This document shows positions 49,801 to 60,974 of a stretch of DNA of 64,000 nt, piece by piece; within the stretch, counting starts at the first letter, position 1, and each line of letters opens with the position of its first letter. The DNA lies in contig NW_020312092.1 in NCBI RefSeq assembly GCF_002999335.1, positions 248,001 through 312,000 on the forward strand, in the 5' to 3' direction. Below the pieces are notes generated by a model. It worked only from the letters and a program-made list of their open reading frames with translations, was not told the origin of the DNA and did not search any database. Made by a program: the position numbers and the translations under genes. Origin of the DNA: Cyclospora cayetanensis (taxonomy: Eukaryota; Apicomplexa; Conoidasida; Eucoccidiorida; Eimeriidae).

Positions 49801-51400
49801 GAGGCACTTCACTAAAGACTAAACATAAACATGATATAAAGCTATTAAGTGTCTTTCCGAATGATTTCCCGCCCATCCTTACCCTTAGTTTTCGCGATCT
49901 CGGTACGAGGGGAGTCTAACCGCTAGAGTGCGCACAGCTGTACCTTTTTTAGAACTCTGAACACTCACAACTAGCTGCGCAGCGTCTAGCACTAGCGCAC
50001 CCAACAGTGCATCGTGATGTAGCGAGCTGACACTACTCTGCGAAAATCAAGACGAACAGGCAAACCAAGTAGTGGATTCCTTGCTCACTCTCAATTTAAT
50101 ATAACGAGCCTGGCAGGAAGCGCTTACGTGTTGCTTTGCCCGTTGCAGGCAGCGAGGAACGCCAAGCTGCGCATAGGGAGTAAGCTGCTATGCACAAACA
50201 GCTAGACCGCGCTCCATTAGCACAAAAGCTAAGCAGTAATACACATTAGCTACGTGGAAGAACTGGACAGAAGCAGGAAAAGATTTCATATTGTCTAAGT
50301 GCCCCAGCTATTGAGCACAGATACCAGACGCAGAGTCACAACTTTGCATCTCTCACTCTCCCAAATTAGCTCTTGTAATTAGATTTAAATGGTCGTTAAG
50401 TACATGATTAAGACTTGTGGAGCTGGCTCATGGACACTAGCTGAGGGGACTGATGTGCCTAGAGTGCCTTGCTCTTCAGATCTGGGTAGTTCTGCCCCAG
50501 GGAGATGTCAGGTTTCCAGAAGCAACGGAGATAGTATACCACCTACTCCCAGAGCCCAAGCTCCAGATTATGACTTGTAACTCGCTAGGCATAAGAAGGG
50601 AATCCTTGAGAGGGTTTTACTATCTTGTAGATCAGGACAGATCCTGTGAGATGTGAACCCAGCTCAGAGCATGGACTTTGATCAGCTGGCTCCAAACCAC
50701 GACCGTGAGAGCTCTACAGCTCGAAGGGCTTATACTGAATATGGTTGCGCCGCTTAGAAAAGAACTGGCTCGCTACAAGAATCAGCCGGAGGCCTGAAGG
50801 AGACAGGGCCCCCCCAGGGCATCCATGGCAGCGCCCTCCATAGGTACCCCTCGGCAAGTTTAACCCCTCAATTCCGGTTGATTTATAGTTTTGATACTTT
50901 TTTTCAAAGTTTTGGCTTTCTCTTAAGCCTCTGTTCCTTCTCCGAAGATGCTCTTCTAATAGCAAGGTCAACATTGGATCACCTTCCCCCTGCGGTTCTT
51001 CTTTCACGTCCCAGAGCAAACCTCTTTTCACCATTAGGGGCTTTGTATGGCCGTAAGGAATAAGATCTAGCTAGGGCTTCTGATTCCAACTGCCGACAGC
51101 GTATCTCCTTTGTGGGAGGCGGATGTCCCTCCTTTCTCCCCCGGCCGAGCTCGTGGCTGCTTCCGCTCTGACCCTCCTTTTCCCGCTTTCTTTTATTGAT
51201 CCTCCTCGCAGAGAATCGCAGCCTTCGCTCCCTTGTATTGCGGAGTCCTCGGGCACAAAGCGAGTCAGGGCGTTCAAGTCTTCCGCCGACGGCCAGTTCT
51301 CTTTGTCCTTCAGCCTGAGCTCGGCGACCAAAGCGGTATTGGCTCGAAAGATCCTTGTAACAAGCTATCCACAAGCTTCAGAACCTATGGTTTAAGCTGC
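46800..51400 (-). mobile_element. decayed Ty3/Gypsy LTR retrotransposon, copy 2
   Basis: Second remnant of the same element as at 7.7-12 kb, same strand. Right to left: gag-like basic frames at 51,370-50,800, one with RCHGCPGG resembling an eroded CCHC zinc knuckle; a protease-like LILVASQFFSKRR at about 50,776; the RT entry motif LPAG...NELIPGSTLG at about 48,889; the RT palm remnant YKTPFTLVTGTQ at about 48,560; the segment aligned to the copy-1 RNase H-integrase linker (CCCCGCACAATCGTGAATCG) at about 47,695-47,735; and the integrase core ending TSTSHSEPDGQPEYM at about 47,000. Distances between these landmarks (1,887, about 1,160 and about 728 bp) nearly equal those of copy 1 (1,905, 1,152 and about 720 bp). 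Many stops and shifts make it inactive. The ends are approximate and LTRs were not found. Confidence 0.8.
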
Positions 51401-51536
51401 TTTGTAGAGGCTTGGACTGCGGCTTTGGTATGGAGCAACAATTCTACCCCCTAAAGAATGGGCATCTGAGGAGAGTCTTCCCTCGCTCATTTCGTCCCTT
51501 GCGGTTGCCCGCTCATTGACACCATCAGAAGTCGCC

Positions 51537-52346
51537 ATGATGCTGGTAGCTCAGAAGGAGACAGATGCAGAGGACCGGGATAGAGGACTCATAGAGCCTT
51601 GGCCTCCACCGGCTACGACGGTGCCAAAGGCTCCAGTGGTGGCCTCTCCTGCTATATCGGTGGAATGGCAGGATAACAGCGTTGGGTTGAATGCGCAATC
51701 TCCTCCACGTATACTAGAAGGGGGGCTTCCAATTGAACCTCCCCTCTACTTCACTGAATCGCTGGGAGAGCTTCAGACACACGTGAAGGGAAGACAGGGC
51801 GCTCGGCCAAGCAGCAACAGCTGCTGGATGCTGTTGCTGCTTACGCTTAACACCCTTACAGTATGTTGGGTGTTTTGGCAACTGAAGCAACGAATGGAAC
51901 AAATGCTTCATTCGCAGGAGGCAGCCCTGGGAGACCTCGCGGATGTTGTCAAGAACCGAGCTCTCCAACTCCATGATTTGAGGGCGCCTTTGGGTTCACT
52001 CTCTCCCCCAGAATCTTTCCATGACGAGGTGTTTTATGAATGGGGTGCGGTAGACATGGAAAAAGAGGGTTCTCCGCCGGCAGTAGACCCCTTCAAACAA
52101 GAATTCGCAGTGGCGGAGGGTTCACCGCCACTCAAGCAACCTGGGTCGCTGCATCGAGGTCCTGGAACAGGAACATTTATCCAGCGATCGAGGACGTATG
52201 GCCATTCCGCTGAATTTTTGCTCAGTCCCACAAAGACCTCTGGAAGGCCTCATCTAGGCTCGCAGCGTGTAGGCTTGGACGAGTTATCAGACGTAGGGCC
52301 CCAGCCGCAAAGCAGCCCGAGTGCGGATAGCCAATTGACGGAATGA
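51537..52346 (+). CDS. uncharacterised single-pass membrane protein ORF
   Basis: I do not recognise this family. An intronless frame of 269 codons starts at ATG 51537 and ends at TGA 52346. Its N-terminal 100 residues are acidic and Pro-rich. A membrane segment then appears, NSCWMLLLLTLNTLTVCWVF, followed directly by a heptad-like helix (QLKQRMEQMLHSQEAALGD) and a Ser/Pro-rich tail (SPPESF, EGSPPLKQPGS). There is no N-terminal signal peptide, which suggests a tail inside one compartment and a signal-anchor topology. It lies head-to-head with the gag end of decayed retroelement copy 2 and is the longest intact ORF of that neighbourhood. It could be a host gene, or part of the element or its flank. 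The frame opens one stretch further upstream at a non-ATG codon (51516). Confidence 0.42.
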   Translation: MMLVAQKETDAEDRDRGLIEPWPPPATTVPKAPVVASPAISVEWQDNSVGLNAQSPPRILEGGLPIEPPLYFTESLGELQTHVKGRQGARPSSNSCWMLLLLTLNTLTVCWVFWQLKQRMEQMLHSQEAALGDLADVVKNRALQLHDLRAPLGSLSPPESFHDEVFYEWGAVDMEKEGSPPAVDPFKQEFAVAEGSPPLKQPGSLHRGPGTGTFIQRSRTYGHSAEFLLSPTKTSGRPHLGSQRVGLDELSDVGPQPQSSPSADSQLTE

Positions 52347-53302
52347 AGGAATAGAGGGTGGAACTAGGGGAATAAAAGGGGAGGAGGGATCTACTGCTTA
52401 GTATTTCGACTGCATGCTCTCAATTTGGAGTGCTAAACAGGAAGAAGTCGGGGCACCCCCCGGATCTGCGAAGGTGGTCACTCGATGCTACTACATTCGG
52501 GGCAGGCGATACGCCTGTGAAGTCTTTGCTAAGTGCTGGCTTTAGTTGCGGACTTTGAGCTGCAGAGATGAATAGCGAACTGAGCCAATAAGCAGCAGCA
52601 GGCCTTTTGGAGTAGATACTGCGCTAAAACACAAGCAACCACGCCGAAACGGTGGGTGTGCTGCATGTGCATTTCATCACTGTCCTTCTGTCGCTTCCTG
52701 AGCGAAAAACCAGACATCTAAGCCCTGTTGTATCCATACGATGGGCTTTTGCTGTAAACAAATGCAAGCAACCGACGTGCATGCCTGTACCTTTTTAGAA
52801 ACGGTAGAGCACCCAGGCAGGATTGTCGGGTAGTAAAAAACATAGATGGCGACGATGCAGAGAAGGTTGTTTTAACAAGGGCCCAAGACTTACAGAGCAA
52901 ACAAACGTAGAGTATTGCAAGGAATCGCACTAGGGAAGCCACGGAATATTCCTTTTTTGAGTGTATACAAAACGCGCCAGTCCCTGTTGATGATCTATGC
53001 ACATATTGGCTATTACCAGCCCCCAAAACTGCAACTATCAGTAAGGCGATTTGGAAGGTTGTGAGTAGGGGAGATCAAACAATGAATTGGCCGATGGTCG
53101 ATCACCGAGGGAGACACCACGGTTTCGTCTCTCCCTCCCCCACTGCAGCCCGGGAGTGGTTTTTGCGCAGACTGTTGCATCTCTCTCCCCTTTCGCTCCC
53201 TCTGCATGACTAACATTGAATTTCACCCTAGTGAATTATTAAGCGCACATAATTTTTGCTTCATTGGCTCTTTCATTCCTCGGATGTACGAAAACAGAAA
53301 CG
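52347..53302. other. intergenic
   Basis: No gene or repeat recognised. It ends at the proposed first exon of the LRRC23-like gene and should contain its promoter. Confidence 0.5.
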
Positions 53303-55719
53303 ATGACGACAGACGTCGCCAATCCGCCGCTGCAGCGGTCACCTACGGCAGAAGATGGCCAAGTTAGTTTATCTCCATAACGTGACCCGTAATTCATAAG
53401 AACTAAAGGGAAGGAAAAGGTGAAGAGTGAATGCCTGCACTCAGTCTACAGATTGCCCCCCCTCCCCCGAGATCCCCAGCAATCTCAGTCCATGTCATCA
53501 GCGTGAAGCTTCTGCTACGTCCCCCCAGAGAATCTGTGTCATGACCCTTCCTGCTCCGTAGCTAGAAGGATTTTTCCGGCTTTTTGAGCTGCACTTCCCT
53601 TTCTTATCGCTAGCTGCTTTCTGCAAGGAATGTACCTACTGCAATTCGCTCGCTTGTAAACTTCCCGTGTCTGCTTACTTAATGAACGACATTCTAGACT
53701 ACCCTGCTTCACCCACTTGCTAGGCAGTCTGTCGAGCGTACATTCTTAGAACACTGATGGCTTTGAGCCCAGCAAGTAATCGAGCACGGAACCGAGCCAT
53801 CAGCAGCCACCCCTGCAGATGTCTAGTCCAAAGGGAAAATTGCACACGCACAAAAGCAAAGGAACAGGCATTACGCGTGCGGCAGAGCTTATGTTACTGC
53901 CTCTCCCAACTGATCATTTCGCTGCTGCTTTCCCCATTTGAGGGGGTGCTAGACGCTAACAGGCACAAAAGCCTTTGCAGCCACTATAGCAACGGGCAGG
54001 AGGCGGTAATCGACCATATACACGCATTAGACAAGGATTAAAGCACAGCCTGAATCATGGAACACTCACAGAAATCCTAGCATAAACTTTGTAGACGGAT
54101 GCTCGCTCCATAGGCGCTTTGAAACCGGACCTTGTACAAAAGGGCTCCTCCTGCGTCCAACCGCTAGTGCGGGCTATAAAGGCACTTGCAAGAGGACGAA
54201 CGGGGGCCCTTTCCGCTTTAAAGACATATTTTAGAATGCCTCCGGCGCCTAATGAGGTAAAAGGATAATGCACAGCATCACGACGTTATTGGTGCTGTTT
54301 GTAATATTGACGACAACTTGTTTATCTTTTCGCCTCTGCAGTTCCCTTCTCCGGAGCAGAGTGCTGCATTCCTTAAGGACGGCCTAAGCCAGCTGCAGAA
54401 GATTCCTTCTGATGGCCGTCTGTGTTGCGTGTCTCTCTCGTTGTCTAGCCGTGGTCTCTCCCAGCTGCTGTTAGTGTGCGACTTTAGCAAGTTACTCTGC
54501 CTCGACGTCTCGAACAACAAGCTGGAGTGTCTTTATCCTGTGAGGCTTGCCGCAAACCTTGTGCACCTCAACGCCAGAAATAACCTACTCAAGAGTGCAG
54601 CAGAACTCTCCGCCAACACAAAACTCCAGACTGCAGACCTCCGGAATAATCACATCGAAGAATTAGGTGAAGACGGTAGCTCAGGGGTGTGGCACGTGGT
54701 CTAGGGTCCTAAAGGCCTACTGCGCACCCGCCGGGAAACGTGACGGTTAAGAGGTGGAAGTAGAGACAGGGCATAGGCTTGGGTAGTGTGCTCACGGTTT
54801 ATTGATGCAATTTTGTTACATCAGATATTTTCGGGATGGCATTTCGCCTTTGGGAATTGTGATTGCTGTTGCAAGGTGACTGGCAGTTCAACGGCCGTCT
54901 GCGGGTTTTGCTGCTTGGAGGCAACCGGCTGGCATCACTGGCTACCGGCAATTTGAGCAGCAACAGTTTGTTGCGGGAGCTGGACATAGGAGGCAACAAC
55001 ATATCCTCGCTCGAGCCCCTACCTTACTTGAAGTGTCTAGACACCTTAAATGCCAGCAACAACCTACTCACAAATCTCCAAGGCATCCAAGGAGCGCCCA
55101 ATGTAGTAGTGCTGCACGCCGAGGTTTGTCAACAAGTCTAAAGGTGTCCACTCAAGGGCTTGAGTTTCTATTGCACCTGACTGTCACGCTGAGGATGTGC
55201 GTGTCTTAAACCTTAGGGGAATAAGCTGGAGTCTCTGGATCCCCTGGGCCTGAGGCGAACTCCTTTTCTGCGCGAGCTGCATGTGCAACTGAATCCGGAG
55301 CTCAAAGTGCCACAGCAACTTGCAGGGCTGAGAACCGCTGAGGCCCTGCAGCGCCTCCAGCTGTCTCCAGGACCGATTACCTGCTTCCCCCACTGGCGGC
55401 TGCACTGCGTCCACATGCTGCCCCAGCTGCTGCAGCTCGACCATGCGCCCATTACAGTGGAAGAACAGGTATGTATCTGCCATGCACAGGGTTTCACTGA
55501 CGCACGGCCTTGCACCCCAGAAAGAGCAAACAAGCGCAGGTGCTCTGCCACTGTTCCTGCATGCGTCTGTAGCTGGCCGCGGCAGAGGCTTTTGGCGACT
55601 TGCTTTATGCCCGGCGGAGGGTTTGGGAGTCTTTAATTCCCGAGGAGCCCTTTGTCGATCGTCGCCTTGTAAAACTGGTGGGAGCAGGGGAGGCAATATC
55701 TCCAGCAACAAAGCACTAG
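53303..55719 (+). CDS. LRRC23: LRRC23-like leucine-rich-repeat protein (radial spoke)
   Basis: Leucine-rich-repeat protein resembling LRRC23, a component of the radial spoke (RS3) head in motile flagella. Exons 53303-53362, 54342-54666, 54876-55123, 55217-55468 and 55573-55719 join in phase to 343 residues, the same length as human LRRC23. Exon 1 is a short 20-codon start (MTTDVANPPLQ) and is the least certain. Next comes PSPEQSAAFLKDGLSQLQ, like the LRRC23 region before its repeats. LRRs follow: LLCLDVSNNKLECL, LVHLNARNNLLKSA, LQTADLRNNHIEEL, LRVLLLGGNRLASL, LRELDIGGNNISSL, LDTLNASNNLLTNL, VVLHAEGNKLESL and LRELHVQLNPEL. A capping segment, LDHAPITVEEQLAAAEAFGD, matches the LRRcap-like end. 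In coccidia only microgametes carry flagella, so male-gamete expression is expected by inference. Confidence 0.8.
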
Positions 55720-56366
55720 TAGACGAGGCAGAAAGCAGACTACGGGCAATGTGTTTACAGTGTCCGCACATGGGCGCTACATCGAGGTCGTTACGTTCAA
55801 AGTGACAGCATAGGCGCTAAAAAACTAGTGGGACGTCGCAGCAGCATTCCCAGCGGCCCCCGTCGAAACAACAAGAGGCGCATCGAAAAAGGAGGCCTAC
55901 TCGTGGCATGTGGCGCGACCGGTCTTGCATAGAGTGACTCGACTGTTCCCGTAGACCTACCTTTAGACGCTAACAAAGCGAGCAGGTGCTCCACAAGGGT
56001 GCATCGTGCAGTGTCTGGTTGAAAATGTGTGGCTGGGTCGCCTCGCCCGTTAAAAACCACGCCTAGGAGTACCGCCACAGGAACTCAAAACGTAGGCAAC
56101 AACCAAAGTATTTCCGCTAAAAGCTGTCTTGTAGGAGATCCCAGGGGACCTCTTTTCCCTTTTGTTGACCCCTCTGATAATTCGATCTATGGAGCTACTT
56201 GCATGTTCTCCTGACGAGCCTTTCGCCTTCTTGAGCTCTATGCCGCCATCCTAGAACGGTTTTTCTCCCATACAGTCAAGAGCTTCCACACTGAATGCCG
56301 CCCGACAATGCGTGCTCACCCTGCGGCGCTTGGTTGCGATACCCTTGAAAAAACCCTAGTATTCCC
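55720..56366. other. intergenic between convergent LRRC23-like and SWAP genes
   Basis: About 0.65 kb between two 3' ends. Short plus-strand frames are open but have no domain. No terminator-like or RNA structure was recognised. Confidence 0.5.
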
Positions 56367-59300
56367 TTAGCAAGAGGTGTGGTGCGGACCGGCCTGGCCT
56401 GCCTCAGGCGTAGTTGCTGCTGTACTCTCCACTGCTGCTGCTGTTGCCGCTGCCGCCGCTGCTGCTGTCGCTGCTGCTGCTTCGGGAGAGAGACCAGAAA
56501 GCGCGTAGCAATACGCAGAGTAACATGCCATGTAGGTGGCTGCGTCATCCGCGGCACTAGCTGCTGCCATCTGCTGCAACAACACCTGCAGCTGCGCAGC
56601 CGTCTCGGGAGACACCTGACTCTGCCCTGTAGCAAAGTAAGCGGCACTTGTAGCATCCGGTGCTGCTGTGCCTGCTGCTGGTGGTGCTGCTAAGGCAGCA
56701 TCGGCTGTTTCTGCTCTCGCAGTAGTGTCTTGTGTTGGCGCTGTTTCGTTCGCTGCTGCGGCTGCATCCTCCGAAGCGCTGTTCTTCTTGTCTGCAGCGG
56801 CCGCAGCAGCAGCTGCTGCTTCTACTGTTTCAAGGTACCCCATGCCCGGTGTTTCTGGCGTCTTCTCAGAGAGCCGCCTGCATTCTAGCAGCAGTTGCTG
56901 CTTCCGCTGCTGGAGGTGGTGATTGAGCTGCAGACGCGCGAGGAAGCTGCGAGCCTGCAGCAGCAACGCGTATGACACTTGGCAGGCTCATGGCGCACCC
57001 ATACGGAGGCCAAAGACTAAACTAGAAGGCCTCATTTGTCAAAAAAAAACGCCGCCTATATACAGTGTTTAAAGAATGGAAGTTTTAAGAGTGGCGTACG
57101 AAGTTGTGCGTTGGTCCTGGGAGAGGCTGCGGCTTTACAAAGCCTTCTTTCTGGATTTCGGCCTCAACACACTTCAGCACATACCTGAGTACCCCGTTCG
57201 CCGCATACCCACCAGCCGCCTCTCTCCCCTTCGGGTGTGCGTCATCGCGCCACTGTTAGTGGTAAGGGAGGGTGATGAGGGTGAAACTGGAGGCTCGCTC
57301 TGTTGGCACAATGTGCCTACTGCGAAACGTGTGTCTCACCGGAAGTATCGAAGGTCCATGGAGGAGGGCCTAAGGAACGGAAACGTGGAGGCGTCATCTT
57401 CGTACTGCAGCAGCACAGCCGCAGGAAACCCCAAAGCCTCCATTCTCAACCCGCCCACTAGATCTTGAGCCTTGCTAAAGCGCGTCTTAGCCAGCTTTCT
57501 AAACTTGCCGTTGTAGCGTGCTTCACGAGCGAAACGTCACCAACGGAGAGAAGAGCGTGCCCAAGTTGCTGTACGGACACCGCCGATGCCTGCGCACAAG
57601 GAGCCGGCGGACGCCTCCCAAAACGCGAGACATTCGGTAGGACCCCTGCAGGGTGGCTCATCATCGTCAGCGTGCAAAAGCTCAACAGAAGAAAAGATTT
57701 CAACAAGGGCAGTCCCCTTCCACGAAGCTCTCCTGGCCCTTCCCCCTTAGGAGTTGCAGAAGCAAGAAAGAAGCGTGTCTGGCACACACCCCGCGCGCGG
57801 GAGAAAATGCATCTTCCCCGCATTCGAACGCACCTTAGAGAGGCCAAGCTTCGCATTTGGAAGAGCCCAGGGAGGTTTCTGAGGGAGAGCTTCCATCATT
57901 GCATCGATATCTTCTGCATCCATCTGAACATCTCGCTCTGTGGACGGGCCTGCTCCCCGCTTTGGTTTCTTGAGAGAAAAGCGTGTCAGCCGCAGAGACC
58001 GCCAAATGGCAGTTAAGTCTTTCGGATTGCTGCTGCTGCTGTTGCTCGTGCCTTCTTCTTCTCCCGAGTCGTCACCCTCATCCTCCCCCGCGTGTCCTCC
58101 TTCCTCGTCTGGCCGAGCTGGGGATGGAGCTGCATCTGAGGCTTCCTTAGCTGCTGGCGGAGGCGGCAGCAGTGCAGAAAGAAGGAGATCCGCTTCTGCA
58201 GTGGCAGTAGCAGACGTAAGACACTGCCCTGCCTTTGCATCCGCTGGATGCCGCGATGGCGGAGGAGAAGGAGGAGGCCGTTTCTTTGGCGGTACTGGAA
58301 ATACAAGCTGCTCGTTCCCTCCTCCTTTTTGCGACACCGACTGCTTCTCCTCCTGCTGCTGCTGCTGCGGCTGCTGCGAAATCGCTTCTCTTGGCTGCTT
58401 ACTCTCCGGTTGCGACTCTTGCTCCTGCTGTAGATCGACTGCGTCCTCCTCTTCCTCATCACTGCCGTACGATAGCAGCAGCCCAAGCCCTCCATCAAGC
58501 TGACTTTTCTCTTGCTGATTTTTCTCTTGCTGATTTTTCTCTTGCTGCTGTTGCTGCGTTTGCTGTTGCTCCGTTCCTCTCACTTCCTGTGCTGCTGACT
58601 GCCCTTCTCCTGCCTCTTTCTGCTGCTCCTGCTGGCGGCTACTCGCGGGTTTAAGAGAGTACGCAAACTGCAGCAGCGCTCGGATGCGCGGGGGCAGCAG
58701 TTCGGCGCTTCGTGCAACAAGCGAGTGACCCTGCTGCTTCATCCAGACGTAGAAAGGATGCAGGCGATGGCCAACTGCGAGAAAAGGCAGCCGGCGCTCT
58801 TTGTCTAGCAGCAAGCGGAATTCCATACGTTCGCCCTCCTAAGCCAACACGGAGACCCCACACCGCGAGAGAAGGAGGGACGGGTAGCAGCCAAAAAGAT
58901 GATACATAGAGCACCGCAGGGAACGCAGCAAAGAGCCTCGCAGCAGCGCCGACTTCCCTTTAGCAGTTGCGCAAAAAAACGCAAAAGAGGGCCACACGTG
59001 CTGCTTGGAAAGGCACACAGAAGACCACCCTGCTGCTGCTGCGGAAAACCACAGGCCCGCTGCGAGACACACTCCAGCAAGCCTGCCTCAGCGAAGACTT
59101 ACCTCGCGCACAAAGTGCGCCGTCCGTTCAACGACTAAGTACTCCCTGAGGTTTTCAGGGAGGCGCAGCTCTGCGGGCAAGTCTGGAAAGGGAGGCACGA
59201 AGCACTCGTCCTCCTGCTGGTGCCGCTGCTGCGGTTGCTGCTGGGAATTTTGCTGCTGTTGTTGCTGCTGGTGCTGTTGTTGCTGCTGCTCGTCGTCTGT

Positions 59301-60974
59301 TTCGCGGTGCTCTGCAATGGCAGCAGACACACTGCCGCCTCTGCCAGGGGGGGTGGCCTCCTCCAGTCTTGATTCGTCTGTGGTTGCTGCCTCCGCTGTC
59401 GAGGCTTCTTCGAAGGGCTCTAGGGGGGAGGAAGCGGCAGCAGTCGCCATGCCTGCTGCTGCTGCTGGTGCTGTTGTTGCTGCTGCTGCATTGCGCAGGC
59501 GCAGCGCAGCGGCAGCATTTTGAATACAGCACAGCGTACATCCCTCGCGGCCAGCGCCACAGTGAAGAGACGGGAAAAAGCAGCAGCAAGGCCCCCCAGA
59601 GCTGCGAAAAGGGCAGCCAAGCGACCTTCACCCCAGCAGACGCAATCAACAAGGAAGCCTCAACAAGAGTGACTGGCGTTTCGAAGACAGACGCAAAATC
59701 AGCTCACCTGGCGCGTTGTCAGACTGATCCAGCGCCTCTGGTGGAGGAACCGCAGTATAATCCGGCCCTTCCCTAAGCATCAAACGTGCAAGAAAACTCT
59801 GATTCCTCAAACGCCACCACAATCCTCAAATGTGAAGGCGTAGGAAACGCATACCGAATTGCTGCACACACGTCTCACGGCCTCTTACCGCTCTGGAGCC
59901 GCGTCTCGGTTTGCCGCAGCCGCAGCTACGGCTGCGTTGCCAGCTCGCTGCTTCTTTTTTTGCTGGTGATGGTGTTGCTGCTGCTGCTGCTCCAAAGTCG
60001 GCGTCCACTGTTGCTGCTCCTGCTGCTGCTGCACAGAGGGCAAATCGTCTGAGAAGGCCGCGCGGCGTGGAAGGTCCTGTAGGCGTGCACACGGATGCAG
60101 TAGCAGTGGAACTGCTATCGGGGAAGGGGGAACGTGTGTGCTTGGCATCGATTCGGGAGTCATAACCTCCGGCAAAAAAGACAGCCCTAGACGCTGAAAG
60201 AATTAGTCTAACGACTGCCGATGCTCCTTCTGCCGCATCGAGATGCCTTTGAGCGAGAGAGAGAGAAAGAGAGCTCAGAGTCTGCCTCCGAGGCGGCCGT
60301 TTATGGAACGAGTATCCTTACCTCATAGCGCATCTCTTCTATCTCGCGAGTCTCCTGCAGTGCAGTAAGGCGCCGCTCTTCACTGCAGTTTTGATGGATG
60401 AAGGGGCCGATATTCCCCAATAAGAGCCGCACGTCGTATCTGCACGTGCAGCATGCAGCGAAGACGAGAAAGCGCCGCGTTGCAGCAGGTCGCAGCATTA
60501 GGGAGCAGCAAAATACCGCAATTCGCAGGTATGCTGAGCATCAGCGGGAGCCGCGGGAGGCCTCACGCAGCCTCGAAGGAGCTTCGCGTGAGCGGCCTCG
60601 AGAATCGGAGAGCTTGATTTCCCGAGAAGGTGTGTGTGTTGCAGCGTCAGAGGGTGCAGCTGCTCTACAGAGCCGATGGTTCACGGAAAATATATAGCAG
60701 GGAGGCTGTGTGTGTCTGTATCCGCTTACCGGTCCACTAGGACCTCTTCGCCTTCCACATCGATCTTGATTAGGCGGCTGTCTGTCGCAGCGGCGACATC
60801 GCGTGCAATGCCAAAGCGGCAAGCGTTTCCAACGATGCACAGTCCGCCGCTGCTGGTTCCGGCGCTGCTGCTGCTGCTGCTGCTGGATGCAGCTGCAGTG
60901 CTGCTGCTGCCGATGTTCGTTGCTGAGGCCGCGCTGGTTCGATTGCGCGAGCCTCCCCACGCTGCAGAGGCCAT
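56367..60974 (-). CDS. SFSWAP: suppressor-of-white-apricot (SWAP) splicing regulator
   Basis: Homologue of the SWAP/SFSWAP alternative-splicing regulator, a nuclear SR-related protein. Seven exons join in phase: 60730-60974, 60322-60439, 59889-60166, 59708-59772, 59103-59485, 57834-58838 and 56367-56954, giving about 893 residues. The DRY-EERY domain (about 45-121) has GLCIVGNACRFG, EVLVDRYDVRLLLGN, FIHQNCSEERRL and EIEEMRYE. The SURP domain (about 345-395) has LPENLREYLVVERTAHFVRE, then FRLLLDKERRLPFLA and LHPFYVWMKQ. Further on are acidic and Gln-rich linkers, ARSFLARLQLNHHLQQRKQ (like the family RKEKAALFL block) and DDAATYMACYSAYCYALSG (like the family MYYSYYMLPDG). Only one SURP is seen, where animal SFSWAP has two, and there is no RS tail. 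CAG-type runs code Ser, Ala and Gln stretches. The start at 60974 precedes an Ala/Ser-rich leader; the frame stays open upstream through repeat DNA. Confidence 0.87.

Noticed and set aside
59005..59523. 172-codon Cys-rich plus frame
   Set aside because: Antisense of the Gln/Ala-coding exon of the SWAP gene.
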